NCBI GenBank assembly: GCA_947627685.1
Contig: CANQWZ010000055.1
Coordinates: 1 to 8,670 of the forward strand
Direction: 5' to 3'
Source of the DNA: an uncultured Bacilli bacterium
GTDB lineage: Bacteria > Bacillota_I > Bacilli_A > ML615J-28 > CAG-313
Length of the DNA: 8,670 nt
This document shows positions 1 to 6,520 of the stretch, one piece after another. The notes beneath the pieces are model-generated. The model was not told the origin of the DNA. It saw only the letters and a program-made list of their open reading frames with translations, and did no database searches. How positions within the stretch are numbered: position 1 is the stretch's first letter; each line of letters begins with the position of its first letter. The translations under genes and the position numbers were made by a program.

Positions 1-639
1 ATTTAAAGTATCAAGTGTTTCTGTTGTTTTAAATAAGGATAAATCAATATCAATATTTTGTTCGATTTTGTCAACCACAAAACGTGTTAATAAATTACGA
101 TTTTGATCATAAATTAAAACTTCTTTCGGCATTTTGTTTTCATCAAAAATAATTTTTTGCGTGGTATTTTCATCACCATTAAATAATCTAGCTTTTAATT
201 CTAAAGTTGTATTAGATCCTTCTTTTTTGGTTATCATATTATTATCACTAACAATATCATTACTAATTGATTGTAATAAATAAGGATAACTTGAGTTAGC
301 CGGCCAAGAAGAATTTACCTTAAAAGTTTTATTGATGCTAGGTACTAAAACATATACACCATCAGCATTTTTTATCATAATTTGGGTTTCAACCGTATTG
401 GGGTTTTGTAATTCAACACGATATAAATTAGGGGCTTTATAATAAGTAGTAACATTACATTCTTTAGTACCACTTGGAAAATTAGATTCAAGTTTACCAG
501 AAAGTTTGTAACTTGATAATTTATTGACAATTTCAGGGAAAGTATCCGTTACAGGTTTATTTTTTTTACAACCACTAATAAAACATATCATTATTAATAT
601 GCTTGTTATTGAACATAATCTAAATATTAATTTTTTCAT
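1..639 (-). CDS. GerS/LolA-like lipoprotein, N-terminal part (runs off the window)
   Basis: The frame is open from an ATG at 639-637 to the window edge (213 codons, no stop), so the C-terminus is missing. Start support is a GAGG Shine-Dalgarno 7 nt upstream (about 646-652). The N-terminus has a short basic stretch (MKK), a hydrophobic core and a lipobox I-S-G-C with the lipidated cysteine at residue 24, so it should be a membrane-anchored extracytoplasmic lipoprotein. The mature part begins with a region of the type 'KLSSYKLSGKLES', followed by 'YRVEL', 'DGVYVLVPS' and 'SSWPANSSYPYLLQSI'. This layout recalls the LolA-fold lipoproteins of Firmicutes such as YdcC/GerS, in which a beta-sheet half-barrel binds lipid or a partner protein. 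Lipobox and topology are seen directly. The family call is from remembered pattern and is moderate. It is divergent from the DUF378 gene and not part of the lgt operon. Confidence 0.8.
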   Translation of the reverse strand, partial: MKKLIFRLCSITSILIMICFISGCKKNKPVTDTFPEIVNKLSSYKLSGKLESNFPSGTKECNVTTYYKAPNLYRVELQNPNTVETQIMIKNADGVYVLVPSINKTFKVNSSWPANSSYPYLLQSISNDIVSDNNMITKKEGSNTTLELKARLFNGDENTTQKIIFDENKMPKEVLIYDQNRNLLTRFVVDKIEQNIDIDLSLFKTTETLDTLN

Positions 640-730
640 ATCATTACCTCGCTTGTTAGATTTTATTCACTTAATAATTAAAAAATGACCAAAAATAAAA
701 TTTTTATATCACTATTTTTTACCACTAGTA

Positions 731-758
731 TTTTTCAATTATTAGGTAAAAATATAAT
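731..758 (+). promoter_or_regulatory. Candidate promoter of the DUF378 gene
   Basis: A perfect TATAAT lies at 753-758. The best -35 candidate is a weak T-rich hexamer at 731-736 with a 16-nt spacer. It sits 15 nt upstream of the AGGAGGT ribosome binding site at 773-779, so the leader would be short. The -10 is convincing by position, the -35 is poor. Confidence 0.5.
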
Positions 759-787
759 TGTAAATTTGTAATAGGAGGTAATTTATT

Positions 788-1021
788 GTGAAAATATTAC
801 GAAATATAGCTTTAGTACTCTTAATCATTGGCGGCTTAAACTGGGGATTAGTGGGATTATTTAACTTTAATCTAGTAGCTTTCTTGTTTGATGGTTTTAG
901 CGTCATTATTTCGCGTGTTATATATGCAATAGTTGGTATTGCCGCAGTGATTGCTGCAGTAGCTTGGGCTATTCCTGATCAAGATGAAGAGTATTCCTAT
1001 AAGCGAAGTTACGATGCATAA
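788..1021 (+). CDS. DUF378 family small membrane protein (YuzA-like)
   Basis: This 77-aa protein starts with GTG at 788. The start is fixed by a strong AGGAGGT Shine-Dalgarno at 773-779 with an 8-nt spacer. Two hydrophobic segments lie at about residues 5-34 and 38-62, followed by a short acidic/basic cytoplasmic tail. The motif GGLNWGLVGLF at 15-25, followed by 'NLVAFLF' and 'SRVIYAIVGIA', is the signature of DUF378, a family of unknown function widespread in bacteria. Length is normal for the family. It is the only clear rightward gene in the window and is monocistronic between its own promoter and a strong terminator at 1031-1065. Family recognition is firm; no biochemical function is known to me. 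Confidence 0.9.
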   Translation: MKILRNIALVLLIIGGLNWGLVGLFNFNLVAFLFDGFSVIISRVIYAIVGIAAVIAAVAWAIPDQDEEYSYKRSYDA

Positions 1022-1030
1022 GTTTTTGCA

Positions 1031-1065
1031 AAAAAAATAAAGATCTAAATGGTCTTTATTTTTTT
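1031..1065. terminator. Bidirectional rho-independent terminator between DUF378 gene and whiA
   Basis: A 15-bp stem forms between 1031-1045 and 1051-1065 (A7-TAAAGATC against GGTCTTTA-T7, one T-G wobble) with the loop TAAAT. Both strands carry a U-run after the stem. It serves the DUF378 gene on the plus strand and whiA on the minus strand. The whiA stop codon (1058-1056) lies inside the right arm, so coding and termination signals overlap. Confidence 0.9.
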
Positions 1066-1994
1066 ATTGTTATATCATCATAATATTTAATTAAATCTTG
1101 GAAGCAATGACTAATGCCCGATTTTGATAAATTTTTACCAAAAATATTACTTGAATACTGACTTAATTCTTCTAAAGTTGCATATGGATATTCTTCACGC
1201 ATAATGGCAATAGTTTGTAAGCGAAGAGGCATTTGTTCAAATAGTCCTAATTTTCTTAAACGTCTAATTATTTTTAGCTGTTTATTCGCAACTCTAGTAA
1301 CCTTTCTAACATTAGCAATGTCACAATTAGTTACACGATTAGCCATATTAGAAATATCACGAACAATTCTTAAATCTTCAAAATAAAATACACCACTTCC
1401 GGCTTTCATTAAAGCAAGAGTTGAAGATATTTCTTCACTTTTTTTGACATATACAACATAACTATTTTTTCTTATTTTTATTTTAGCATTTATATCATTA
1501 CTATTTAAAATGGCTTTTAACAAAAGGGCTAAATCATTATTTTTACAACTAATTTCTAAATGATAACAATTTTTTCTAGGATCATTGATGGAACCTCTAG
1601 CAATAAACATTCCCCTAACAAAGGCATGTCTTGCTTCTTGTTGTTTTAAAATATCACTACTAAGCGTTAGTTCCGCAATAGGTGATAAGTAATATTCTTC
1701 AATAATTTCTTTACTGAAATTTTCTATTTCTAAATAATAATATCTTAGTTTATTGATATTATTTTCATCACTATATTTAACTTTGGCTTCAATGGCATAA
1801 GTTTTCTTGAGAATGCTTAATGCTTTTTGAATAGCTGACAAAATATATGATTTTAAAATGACTAAAACTTTATCATTTGAAAAAACAATGCTTGAACATC
1901 CTTGCATAATACCAAGTAACATTGCCTTTTGCGTTAGATAATTTTCATCTTCGATTGATAATAATTCTTTTTTTACTTCACTTGCAAAACTCAT
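1056..1994 (-). CDS. whiA: DNA-binding protein WhiA
   Basis: This 312-aa protein has the length typical of WhiA. It opens with MSFASEVKKEL, the usual WhiA N-terminus, which settles the start at 1994. An AAAGAG ribosome site about 10 nt upstream lies in the end of trxB. The homing-endonuclease-like (LAGLIDADG fold) N-terminal domain contains 'AFVRGMFIARGSINDP' at about 124-139. It is followed by the conserved NR-x-TNCDIAN segment (219-228) and a C-terminal helix-turn-helix region with 'TLEELSQ' and 'LSKSGISH' (about 273-296). In actinobacteria WhiA is a sporulation transcription factor. In Firmicutes it binds DNA and affects cell division and chromosome segregation. It is the last gene of the operon, 3 bp after trxB, and ends within the terminator hairpin. 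The usual partners rapZ and yvcK are not next to it here. Confidence 0.96.
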   Translation of the reverse strand: MSFASEVKKELLSIEDENYLTQKAMLLGIMQGCSSIVFSNDKVLVILKSYILSAIQKALSILKKTYAIEAKVKYSDENNINKLRYYYLEIENFSKEIIEEYYLSPIAELTLSSDILKQQEARHAFVRGMFIARGSINDPRKNCYHLEISCKNNDLALLLKAILNSNDINAKIKIRKNSYVVYVKKSEEISSTLALMKAGSGVFYFEDLRIVRDISNMANRVTNCDIANVRKVTRVANKQLKIIRRLRKLGLFEQMPLRLQTIAIMREEYPYATLEELSQYSSNIFGKNLSKSGISHCFQDLIKYYDDITIKK

Positions 1995-1997
1995 ATT

Positions 1998-2900
1998 CTA
2001 AATACTCTTTATAATTGCTGAGGCACATATTGTTCCATCATAAACAGCTGTGATAATTTGTTTAATTTCTTTTGATGTACAGTCTCCTGCCGCATATAAA
2101 CCTTTGATTTTGGTTTCACCATTTTTATCAACAATAATATATTTTTCCTCATCTAATATATCAAATTCTTCCAGTGCTATATTAGCTGGAATAAAACCTA
2201 TATGTATATAAGCAAAAGGTGCTAATAATTCTTTGATAGTGTTATTTAAACAATTTTTAATGGTTATTTTTTCTAAAGTATCATTACCATTAAAACTTAC
2301 AATTTCATGATTATGAATTAATTCAATTTTTTCATTATTTTTTACTTTATCAATTAAATATTCTTCTGCGTGCAATTTATTATTTCTCATAATAATGGTT
2401 ATTTTGTTGCAAATTCTAGATAGATAAATAGCACTTTCTAGCGCTGAATCACCATTGCCAATGACAACAACATTTTTATTTAAAGAAAGACTACCATCAC
2501 AAACAGCACAATAACTAATGCCTTTACCAATAAATCTTTTTTCGTTTTCAACATTTAATTTTTTATTAATGCTACCCGCTGCCCAAATAACATTTTTAGT
2601 CTCGTAAATAGCATCATTAGTATAAACTAAAAAATTATTATCATCTTGTTTTATTACTTTTGTTACTTCAGCTGTTTTATATGGTATATTAAAACCTTTT
2701 AATTGTTTATACATTTTAAGAGCTAAATTAACACCAAAATTTTCCTCAAATCCTAAATAGTTTTCAATTTGCATTGCTTCATTAAGTTTACCACCTGGTG
2801 TGCCCTTTTCAATAATTATAATATTTAAATTTGCGCGTTTTAATGTAATAGCTGCTGCCATTCCTGCAGGCCCCGAGCCACATACTATGACATCATACAT
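1998..2900 (-). CDS. trxB: Thioredoxin reductase (TrxB-type flavoprotein)
   Basis: This 300-aa cytoplasmic flavoenzyme transfers electrons from a nicotinamide cofactor through FAD and a redox cysteine pair to thioredoxin. Visible are the FAD-binding G-x-G-x-x-G (G8, G10, G13), the redox centre C131-A-V-C134-D-G, the second dinucleotide motif GNGDSA (148-153) and the C-terminal FAD motif 'GLYAAGDC' (267-274) followed by 'QIITAVYDG'. Start: ATG 2900 with AGGAGA (2908-2913) 7 nt upstream, 3 bp after the HAD gene. The segment that reads HRRxxxR in NADPH-specific enzymes is here M171-R-N-N-K-L-H177, keeping only the first Arg. The cofactor preference may therefore differ from the textbook enzyme. 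No thioredoxin gene is in the window. Residues are seen; the cofactor change is inference. Confidence 0.95.
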   Translation of the reverse strand: MYDVIVCGSGPAGMAAAITLKRANLNIIIIEKGTPGGKLNEAMQIENYLGFEENFGVNLALKMYKQLKGFNIPYKTAEVTKVIKQDDNNFLVYTNDAIYETKNVIWAAGSINKKLNVENEKRFIGKGISYCAVCDGSLSLNKNVVVIGNGDSALESAIYLSRICNKITIIMRNNKLHAEEYLIDKVKNNEKIELIHNHEIVSFNGNDTLEKITIKNCLNNTIKELLAPFAYIHIGFIPANIALEEFDILDEEKYIIVDKNGETKIKGLYAAGDCTSKEIKQIITAVYDGTICASAIIKSI

Positions 2901-2903
2901 AAA

Positions 2904-3557
2904 TTATTCTCCTATGATAGTTAATATTTCTTCAGGTTTATCAACAATAAATGTTGCTTGATTTTTTATAAAACTTTCTTTACTAGTTTTACACCAAGTA
3001 ACACCAATCGTTTTAAGATTGGCATTTTGTCCGGTTTGAATGTCAATAATGGTATCACCGACAAATATTGCATCAGTAGTTTGATAATAGTCTAATACTT
3101 GATAAATACCATCAGGATTAGGCTTAGGCAATTTCATTTTTTCAGCCCCAATAATTAAATCAAAATATTGATCAATTTTACAAATTTTAAGCCCTTTTAT
3201 AATAGACTTACTTACTTTATTAGAAACTATAGCAAGAAAATAGCCTTTGGCTTTTAACTTTTGTAGTAATTCTTCTATACCATCAAAGGTTCTAATATAG
3301 TTTGCCATTAACTTATTGTTAATATCAATATAACAATCAATTAAGGCTTGTTTTTCTACATCATCTTTAGCATAACGTTTAAAACTATCATCAATTAAAG
3401 GACCAAAAAACTGATGAGCTTCTTCTTTTGTTAAAGGATAAGATGGTAACATTTTAGCAAATGTTGCGAAAACGGTTTTTTCAATTAGCAAAAAAGTATC
3501 TAAAATTGTACCATCACAATCAAAAATTATAACTTTATTCTTCATTTGTTTTATCAT
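2904..3557 (-). CDS. HAD-superfamily hydrolase, subfamily IA (PpaX/phosphoglycolate phosphatase-like)
   Basis: The chosen start gives 217 aa. All four HAD motifs are present: nucleophile motif D13-C-D15-G-T, Ser112 in 'IVSNK', Lys145 in 'LPKPNPDG', and G167-D-T-I-I-D172 for Mg2+. A helical cap lies between motifs I and II (about 25-95), as in subfamily IA. It should hydrolyse a small phosphate ester or pyrophosphate in the cytoplasm. Length and position beside lgt match Bacillus PpaX (pyrophosphatase), but substrate cannot be read from sequence. The frame is open back to 3641, but that extension lies entirely inside lgt. ATG 3557 has AAGG (3564-3567) 6 nt upstream and is preferred. ATG 3545 (213 aa) is a good alternative but lacks a ribosome site. 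The gene overlaps the end of lgt by 23 nt, implying translational coupling. Confidence 0.88.
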   Translation of the reverse strand: MIKQMKNKVIIFDCDGTILDTFLLIEKTVFATFAKMLPSYPLTKEEAHQFFGPLIDDSFKRYAKDDVEKQALIDCYIDINNKLMANYIRTFDGIEELLQKLKAKGYFLAIVSNKVSKSIIKGLKICKIDQYFDLIIGAEKMKLPKPNPDGIYQVLDYYQTTDAIFVGDTIIDIQTGQNANLKTIGVTWCKTSKESFIKNQATFIVDKPEEILTIIGE

Positions 3558-4623
3558 CGTTTGCCTTACCTTTATCTTTTTTCTTAAATTTATCAATAAT
3601 TTTTTGGAAGAAAAAAGGTTCTTTAGGACTTCTATAACCATCTTCCATTATCGATGAGGAAGTAGAAAATAAAGCTTCCTTACATGGAATCATCTTATAT
3701 TTAAAAATTCTTCTCATAATAAAGAATAAAATACCGGCTACCAAACATAAAACGGAAACTACTTCAGCAATTTTAATATTAGTATTACCAATCATTAAAG
3801 GATCAGTACGCATTGTTTCGATGATAAAACGAACTATTCCATACCATACTAAATAAAAACTAATGCCATCGCCAACTAAGATTTTTTTCCAATATTTTCT
3901 TACAATCATATAAATAGTAACACCAATAAAATTAGCAAGGGATTCAAAATAAAAAGTAGGATAATAATAACCTGAGCATATAAATCCTTCAGCATCACTG
4001 CTTGCTACATACATCCTATTGATAATAAATTTAGGAACTAGTAAATGGGATAAGGCATCACGTTGGGCTTGTAATATGTTATCAGATAAAACACTACTAC
4101 TAGTAAGCGCGTTAATATCTAAGCCTTCTACTTTTACTAAACCGCCAAAAGCCTCTTGATTAACAAAATTACCCCATCTACCTACAACTTGCGCAAACAT
4201 AATAAGTGGCATTACTATTTCAAAAATATAAATTAATTTTACATGCTTAATTTTGCAATATATAATAACAAAAATAGTAGCGCCTATTACTCCCCCATGA
4301 ATAGCAAGGCCTCCTCCTCTTGGATTAATGACATCTAATAAGCTATCATAAGTACCGCCCTTAGAAACATCAAAAATAACATAATAAAGTCTAGCACCTA
4401 AAATACCAAAAAATAAGCCTAAAACAACACCAGTAAATACCGTATCACTATTTGCGCCCAAAGGTTTAGCAAAACGATAATAACCATAAATAGCTACAAT
4501 AACAGCACCTGTTAAAATTATCACCGCATACCATGCAATATCAATGCCAAAGATTGTAAAAGCAACTTTTGATCTTTCATCAATAATTGGCCTTAAATTA
4601 GTTAAAAAATGTAATAAATTCAT
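3535..4623 (-). CDS. lgt: Prolipoprotein diacylglyceryl transferase
   Basis: This polytopic membrane enzyme attaches diacylglycerol from phosphatidylglycerol to the lipobox cysteine of prolipoproteins, the first step of lipoprotein maturation. The truncated lipoprotein at 1-639 would be a substrate. Seen: GGGLAIHGG (103-111) with the conserved His, the Lgt signature GRWGNFVNQEAFG (148-160), 'YPTFYFES' (221-228, usually HPTxLYE) and 'RFIIETMRTDP' (265-275). At 362 aa it is clearly longer than the common ~270-300. The excess is an insert of roughly 35 residues between the signature and YPTFYFES, plus a soluble C-terminal tail (about 305-362) ending in a Lys/Asp/Glu-rich stretch. Start ATG 4623 has AAAGGA at 4634-4639. 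A TATAAT lies at 4651-4646 just upstream without a recognisable -35, so an internal promoter is possible. Confidence 0.95.
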   Translation of the reverse strand: MNLLHFLTNLRPIIDERSKVAFTIFGIDIAWYAVIILTGAVIVAIYGYYRFAKPLGANSDTVFTGVVLGLFFGILGARLYYVIFDVSKGGTYDSLLDVINPRGGGLAIHGGVIGATIFVIIYCKIKHVKLIYIFEIVMPLIMFAQVVGRWGNFVNQEAFGGLVKVEGLDINALTSSSVLSDNILQAQRDALSHLLVPKFIINRMYVASSDAEGFICSGYYYPTFYFESLANFIGVTIYMIVRKYWKKILVGDGISFYLVWYGIVRFIIETMRTDPLMIGNTNIKIAEVVSVLCLVAGILFFIMRRIFKYKMIPCKEALFSTSSSIMEDGYRSPKEPFFFQKIIDKFKKKDKGKANDDKTNEE

Positions 4624-4658
4624 ACTATAATCTTCCTTTGAAATTATTATATATTACT

Positions 4659-5120
4659 TTAATAAACTATTTGTTTTTTATTTTGTATAAGCATATATCC
4701 AATAAGTGCACCAATAATATTTAAAACAACATCAATTAAATCAAAAATACCTTTTTTAGTTATATATTGTAAACTTTCTATCAAAAAGACAGTTAGAATA
4801 GTTATTATCATGGCATATATGATTTTAATATTAAAATGTTTTAAAAAAATACCAAAGGGAATTAATAAAAAAAGATTACCAATTAAATTAATAAAAACAA
4901 TTTTATTTTTAAATACAAGGCCAAACCAATTTTTAATATATGCACCATTAGTATAAATGTTTTGTGAAAAACTTTGACGATTAAATAAAATTAAATATAA
5001 CCAAATTACATATATAATCATATATAAATATATATAATGTTTATTGTTAAAATGAAGAATTTCACTTAAACAAAAAAAACTAATAATACTTGTTAAAATT
5101 ATTATTAATACATTATTCAT
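4659..5120 (-). CDS. VanZ-like family membrane protein
   Basis: This 153-aa protein has about four to five hydrophobic segments (roughly 3-22, 27-46, 76-94, 98-115, 128-146). The VanZ pattern is clear: 'NLIGNLFLLIPFG' at 78-90, 'IESLQYIT' at 114-121 and 'FDLIDVVLNIIGALIG' at 126-141, containing the family's conserved E..Q and D..N..G residues. VanZ was named for low-level teicoplanin resistance in enterococci, but most relatives have no assigned role and resistance should not be assumed. The frame extends 9 codons further up to 5147, but the Shine-Dalgarno AAGGAGA (5130-5136) lies inside that extension. It is 9 nt before ATG 5120, so the shorter start is preferred. It is the first gene of the leftward operon, 35 bp before lgt. 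Confidence 0.9.
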   Translation of the reverse strand: MNNVLIIILTSIISFFCLSEILHFNNKHYIYLYMIIYVIWLYLILFNRQSFSQNIYTNGAYIKNWFGLVFKNKIVFINLIGNLFLLIPFGIFLKHFNIKIIYAMIITILTVFLIESLQYITKKGIFDLIDVVLNIIGALIGYMLIQNKKQIVY

Positions 5121-5208
5121 TATATCATATCTCCTTATGATTTTCAATTTTGTTACTATTCATATTTTATGTTATATTTATTTTATTATTAAAAAAGCTT
5201 AATAATAA

Positions 5209-5244
5209 AAAAGAAGCAAATTTATGAACCAATTTACTTCTTCT
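5209..5244 (-). terminator. Rho-independent terminator of the Cys-rich small gene
   Basis: On the minus strand the arms 5244-5231 and 5222-5209 pair over about 14 bp (core AAGAAGTAAATT with AATTTGCTTCTT, one T-G wobble) around an 8-nt loop. A run of six T follows (5212-5207). It lies directly after the stop of the 5252-5488 gene and separates the accessory region from the VanZ/lgt operon. On the plus strand the wobble becomes an A-C mismatch, so the minus direction is favoured. Confidence 0.8.
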
Positions 5245-5251
5245 TATTAAA

Positions 5252-5488
5252 TTATTTTTTATTTAATATTTTCTCACATTGAGGACATAATCCATCTTTA
5301 TTCAGTGGTAAAGGCTTAAAATATTTTTTGATAAAGTATACTTCTAATGATCCATCTACAGTTGTGATTTTTTCGGGCATGTTTGGCTTATATCCTTTTT
5401 CATGACAACATATACATTCATTAATCCATTTTTTAAATTTAGGAAAAGCATTAATATATTCTTCACCTTCGTTTCCGTTTCTTCTCAT
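5252..5488 (-). CDS. Small Cys-rich protein, zinc-ribbon-like, function unknown
   Basis: This 78-aa soluble protein has ATG at 5488 and TGGAGT at 5495-5500, spaced 6-7 nt. Cysteines cluster at 25, 27, 28 (CICCH, with His29) and at 68, 71 (CPQC), the spacing of a small zinc-ribbon with two knuckles. Between them are the distinctive strings 'KWINEC', 'GYKPNMPE' and 'KYFKPLPLNKDGLCPQC'. I recall similar short hypothetical proteins in Firmicutes but know no named function. It is the most intact-looking gene of the accessory region, 19 bp downstream of the frameshifted 5508-5761 gene and probably cotranscribed with it. It ends before its own terminator. Metal binding is inference from the cysteine pairs. 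Confidence 0.75.
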   Translation of the reverse strand: MRRNGNEGEEYINAFPKFKKWINECICCHEKGYKPNMPEKITTVDGSLEVYFIKKYFKPLPLNKDGLCPQCEKILNKK

Positions 5489-5507
5489 ATAATTACTCCA
5501 TTTAAAT

Positions 5508-5761
5508 TTATAAATCTCTTTTTGGATAATATTTTTTACTATTTACCATCATAACTCGTAAATTCTTCATCCCTGTAAGCTCTACACTAAATATACTTAC
5601 ATTTGATTTTTTTAGATTATAATCAAAATTAACTTCGCTTTTTGTGATATTAAAATTGTTAATATTATATTTATTAAAACTAGGTAAATTTTTGCATAAT
5701 TCTATTTTTTCTTTATTAAAAAAATTCCTGTATCAAAATAGTCTTCTTTGCTAGACTTCAT
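5508..5761 (-). pseudogene. Split small gene, halves joined by a -1 frame change at T TTT TTA
   Basis: ATG 5761 opens MKSSKEDYFDTGIFL and then meets TAG five codons later. The -1 frame is open for 69 codons from AAT at 5717 to TAA at 5510-5508, with stretches such as 'KIELCKNLPSFNKYN' and 'SVELTGMKNLRVMMVNSKKY'. The frames meet exactly at a run of seven T (5724-5718). Adding one T, or slipping -1 on the in-frame heptamer T-TTT-TTA (5723-5717), gives one 84-aa soluble protein that ends 19 bp before the next gene. No good Shine-Dalgarno precedes the ATG and no strong stimulatory hairpin follows the heptamer, so decay is the simpler reading and programmed frameshifting the alternative. I do not recognise the family. 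Confidence 0.6.
5717..5723 (-). other. Candidate -1 ribosomal slippery heptamer T TTT TTA
   Basis: Read in the frame of ATG 5761 the codons are GGA ATT TTT TTA ATA. This places T-TTT-TTA in correct X-XXY-YYZ phase, the same heptamer as the retroviral U-UUU-UUA site. A -1 slip continues with AAT AAA GAA, which is the long downstream frame. The zero frame stops 5 codons after the site. Heptamers like this also arise by chance in AT-rich DNA. Confidence 0.35.
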
Positions 5762-5805
5762 AATATCTTAAATATTTTACTATTTATTTAATGATTTCAT
5801 TTTGA

Positions 5806-6066
5806 TTACATTTTATAAAAGTTTTTAGGATCATCATAAAAAGTAATTGCCATTAAACATACACAATCATCTTTTACCATACATGCATTATAAAATAAGC
5901 AATAAATAATATAGTTGCTTTTTTGGTAATAATCATTTCAATAAAAGGTTTAATTATTGTAATTATAAAACAACTATTGTGCAATCAATGATACTAATTT
6001 ATTAAATGAAAAACTAATTTCATAATTTACTACTATATAAGCAGTATCACTCCAAAACCATTTAAT
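5806..6066 (-). pseudogene. Decayed small gene with three in-frame nonsense codons
   Basis: One reading frame gives protein-like sequence from about 6066 to a final TAA at 5808-5806: 'KWFWSDTAYIVVNYEISFSF', then 'NKLVSLIAQ'. It is then broken by TAG (5976-5974), TAA (5952-5950) and TGA (5940-5938). It resumes as 'NDYYQKSNYIIYCLF', 'VKDDCVCLMAITFYDDPKNF' and 'YKM'. Each stop could come from a Gln or Arg codon by a single C-to-T change. No ATG or ribosome site precedes it, and its beginning overlaps the hairpin at 6054-6082, so the 5' end is probably deleted. It lies between two same-strand small genes. Family not recognised. The absence of frameshifts across the stops supports a once-functional gene, but chance cannot be excluded. 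Confidence 0.45.
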
Positions 6067-6082
6067 TTAATAAAATGGTTTT
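6054..6082 (-). terminator. Hairpin after the 6095-6520 gene, probable weak terminator
   Basis: A perfect 10-bp inverted repeat AAAACCATTT (6054-6063) / AAATGGTTTT (6073-6082) has a 9-nt AT loop. It begins 12 bp after the stop codon of the minus-strand gene. The trailing U-run on the minus strand is only four T followed by GG, so termination may be partial. Confidence 0.55.
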
Positions 6083-6119
6083 AGTAAACTTACATTATTT
6101 TACTTGTGAAAATAATTTG
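6081..6119 (-). repeat. Shared 3'-end repeat, copy 1
   Basis: This 39-bp segment matches 8287-8325 at 37 of 39 positions; both differences are A/G transitions. On the minus strand it covers the last eight codons (encoding KLFSQVK), the stop and 14 nt of 3' UTR of the 6095-6520 gene. Upstream of it the two genes are unrelated. Confidence 0.85.
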
Positions 6120-6520
6120 TTTTTATTTTTTATTGCTTGATATTTTTTGTGTTTTGTATTAATTGTGATGAAGTCGCCATCATTATCGTTGAGGAACATT
6201 TTAATATCGTTACAATAAATCATAGCACATAGTTCATAATTTTCTATAATATTAATTATATATATAACACCATTAAAATCACTAACAATATTAAAATTGT
6301 AATTTTTTGGAGATGCTTCTTTATTGATAAAATTAATGCCACTTAAATTGTTCAAATTCGTTATTTCGTCAATAATTTTGAGTTGGTTTTTATTTATGGA
6401 AAAATTAAAAATAACTTTATCGTTTGATGATGCTATAAACAATTCTAAATAGTTAATAATATTTTTTATCTTGAAAGTTTTATCACTATATAAATGTTTT
6501 ATAATAATTTGTTTTTCCAT
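6095..6520 (-). CDS. Hypothetical protein, 141 aa
   Basis: ATG 6520 is supported by AGGAGA (6528-6533) with a 7-nt spacer. The protein is soluble, without signal peptide, and rich in Asn, Ile and Lys. Alternating hydrophobic stretches such as 'KVIFNFSINKNQLKIIDEI', 'NGVIYIINIIENYELCAMIY' and 'DGDFITINTKH' suggest an alpha/beta fold, with an acidic turn NDNDGDF at 111-117. I do not recognise a family. The last residues NKLFSQVK are shared with the out-of-frame end of the 8326 gene. A hairpin follows the stop. Size and setting would suit an immunity-type protein, but nothing in the sequence proves this. Confidence 0.7.
   Translation of the reverse strand: MEKQIIIKHLYSDKTFKIKNIINYLELFIASSNDKVIFNFSINKNQLKIIDEITNLNNLSGINFINKEASPKNYNFNIVSDFNGVIYIINIIENYELCAMIYCNDIKMFLNDNDGDFITINTKHKKYQAIKNKNKLFSQVK

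Noticed and set aside
1204..1386. Rightward 60-codon frame
   Set aside because: It lies entirely inside whiA on the opposite strand, has no ribosome site and no family resemblance; a shadow.
3558..3641. N-terminal extension of the HAD hydrolase
   Set aside because: The extra residues are encoded inside lgt, are not part of the HAD fold and would precede the DxD motif by far too much; the later ATG with AAGG is better.
4646..4651. Promoter between the VanZ-like gene and lgt
   Set aside because: TATAAT is present on the minus strand, but no -35 is recognisable and the gap is only 35 bp; kept as a remark only.
5121..5147. Nine-codon extension of the VanZ-like protein
   Set aside because: The Shine-Dalgarno AAGGAGA for the downstream ATG lies inside it.
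5938..5976. Stop-codon recoding (UGA as Trp or similar)
   Set aside because: The interrupted frame contains TAG, TAA and TGA together, and intact genes use TGG for Trp and TAA/TAG as stops; a pseudogene is simpler.
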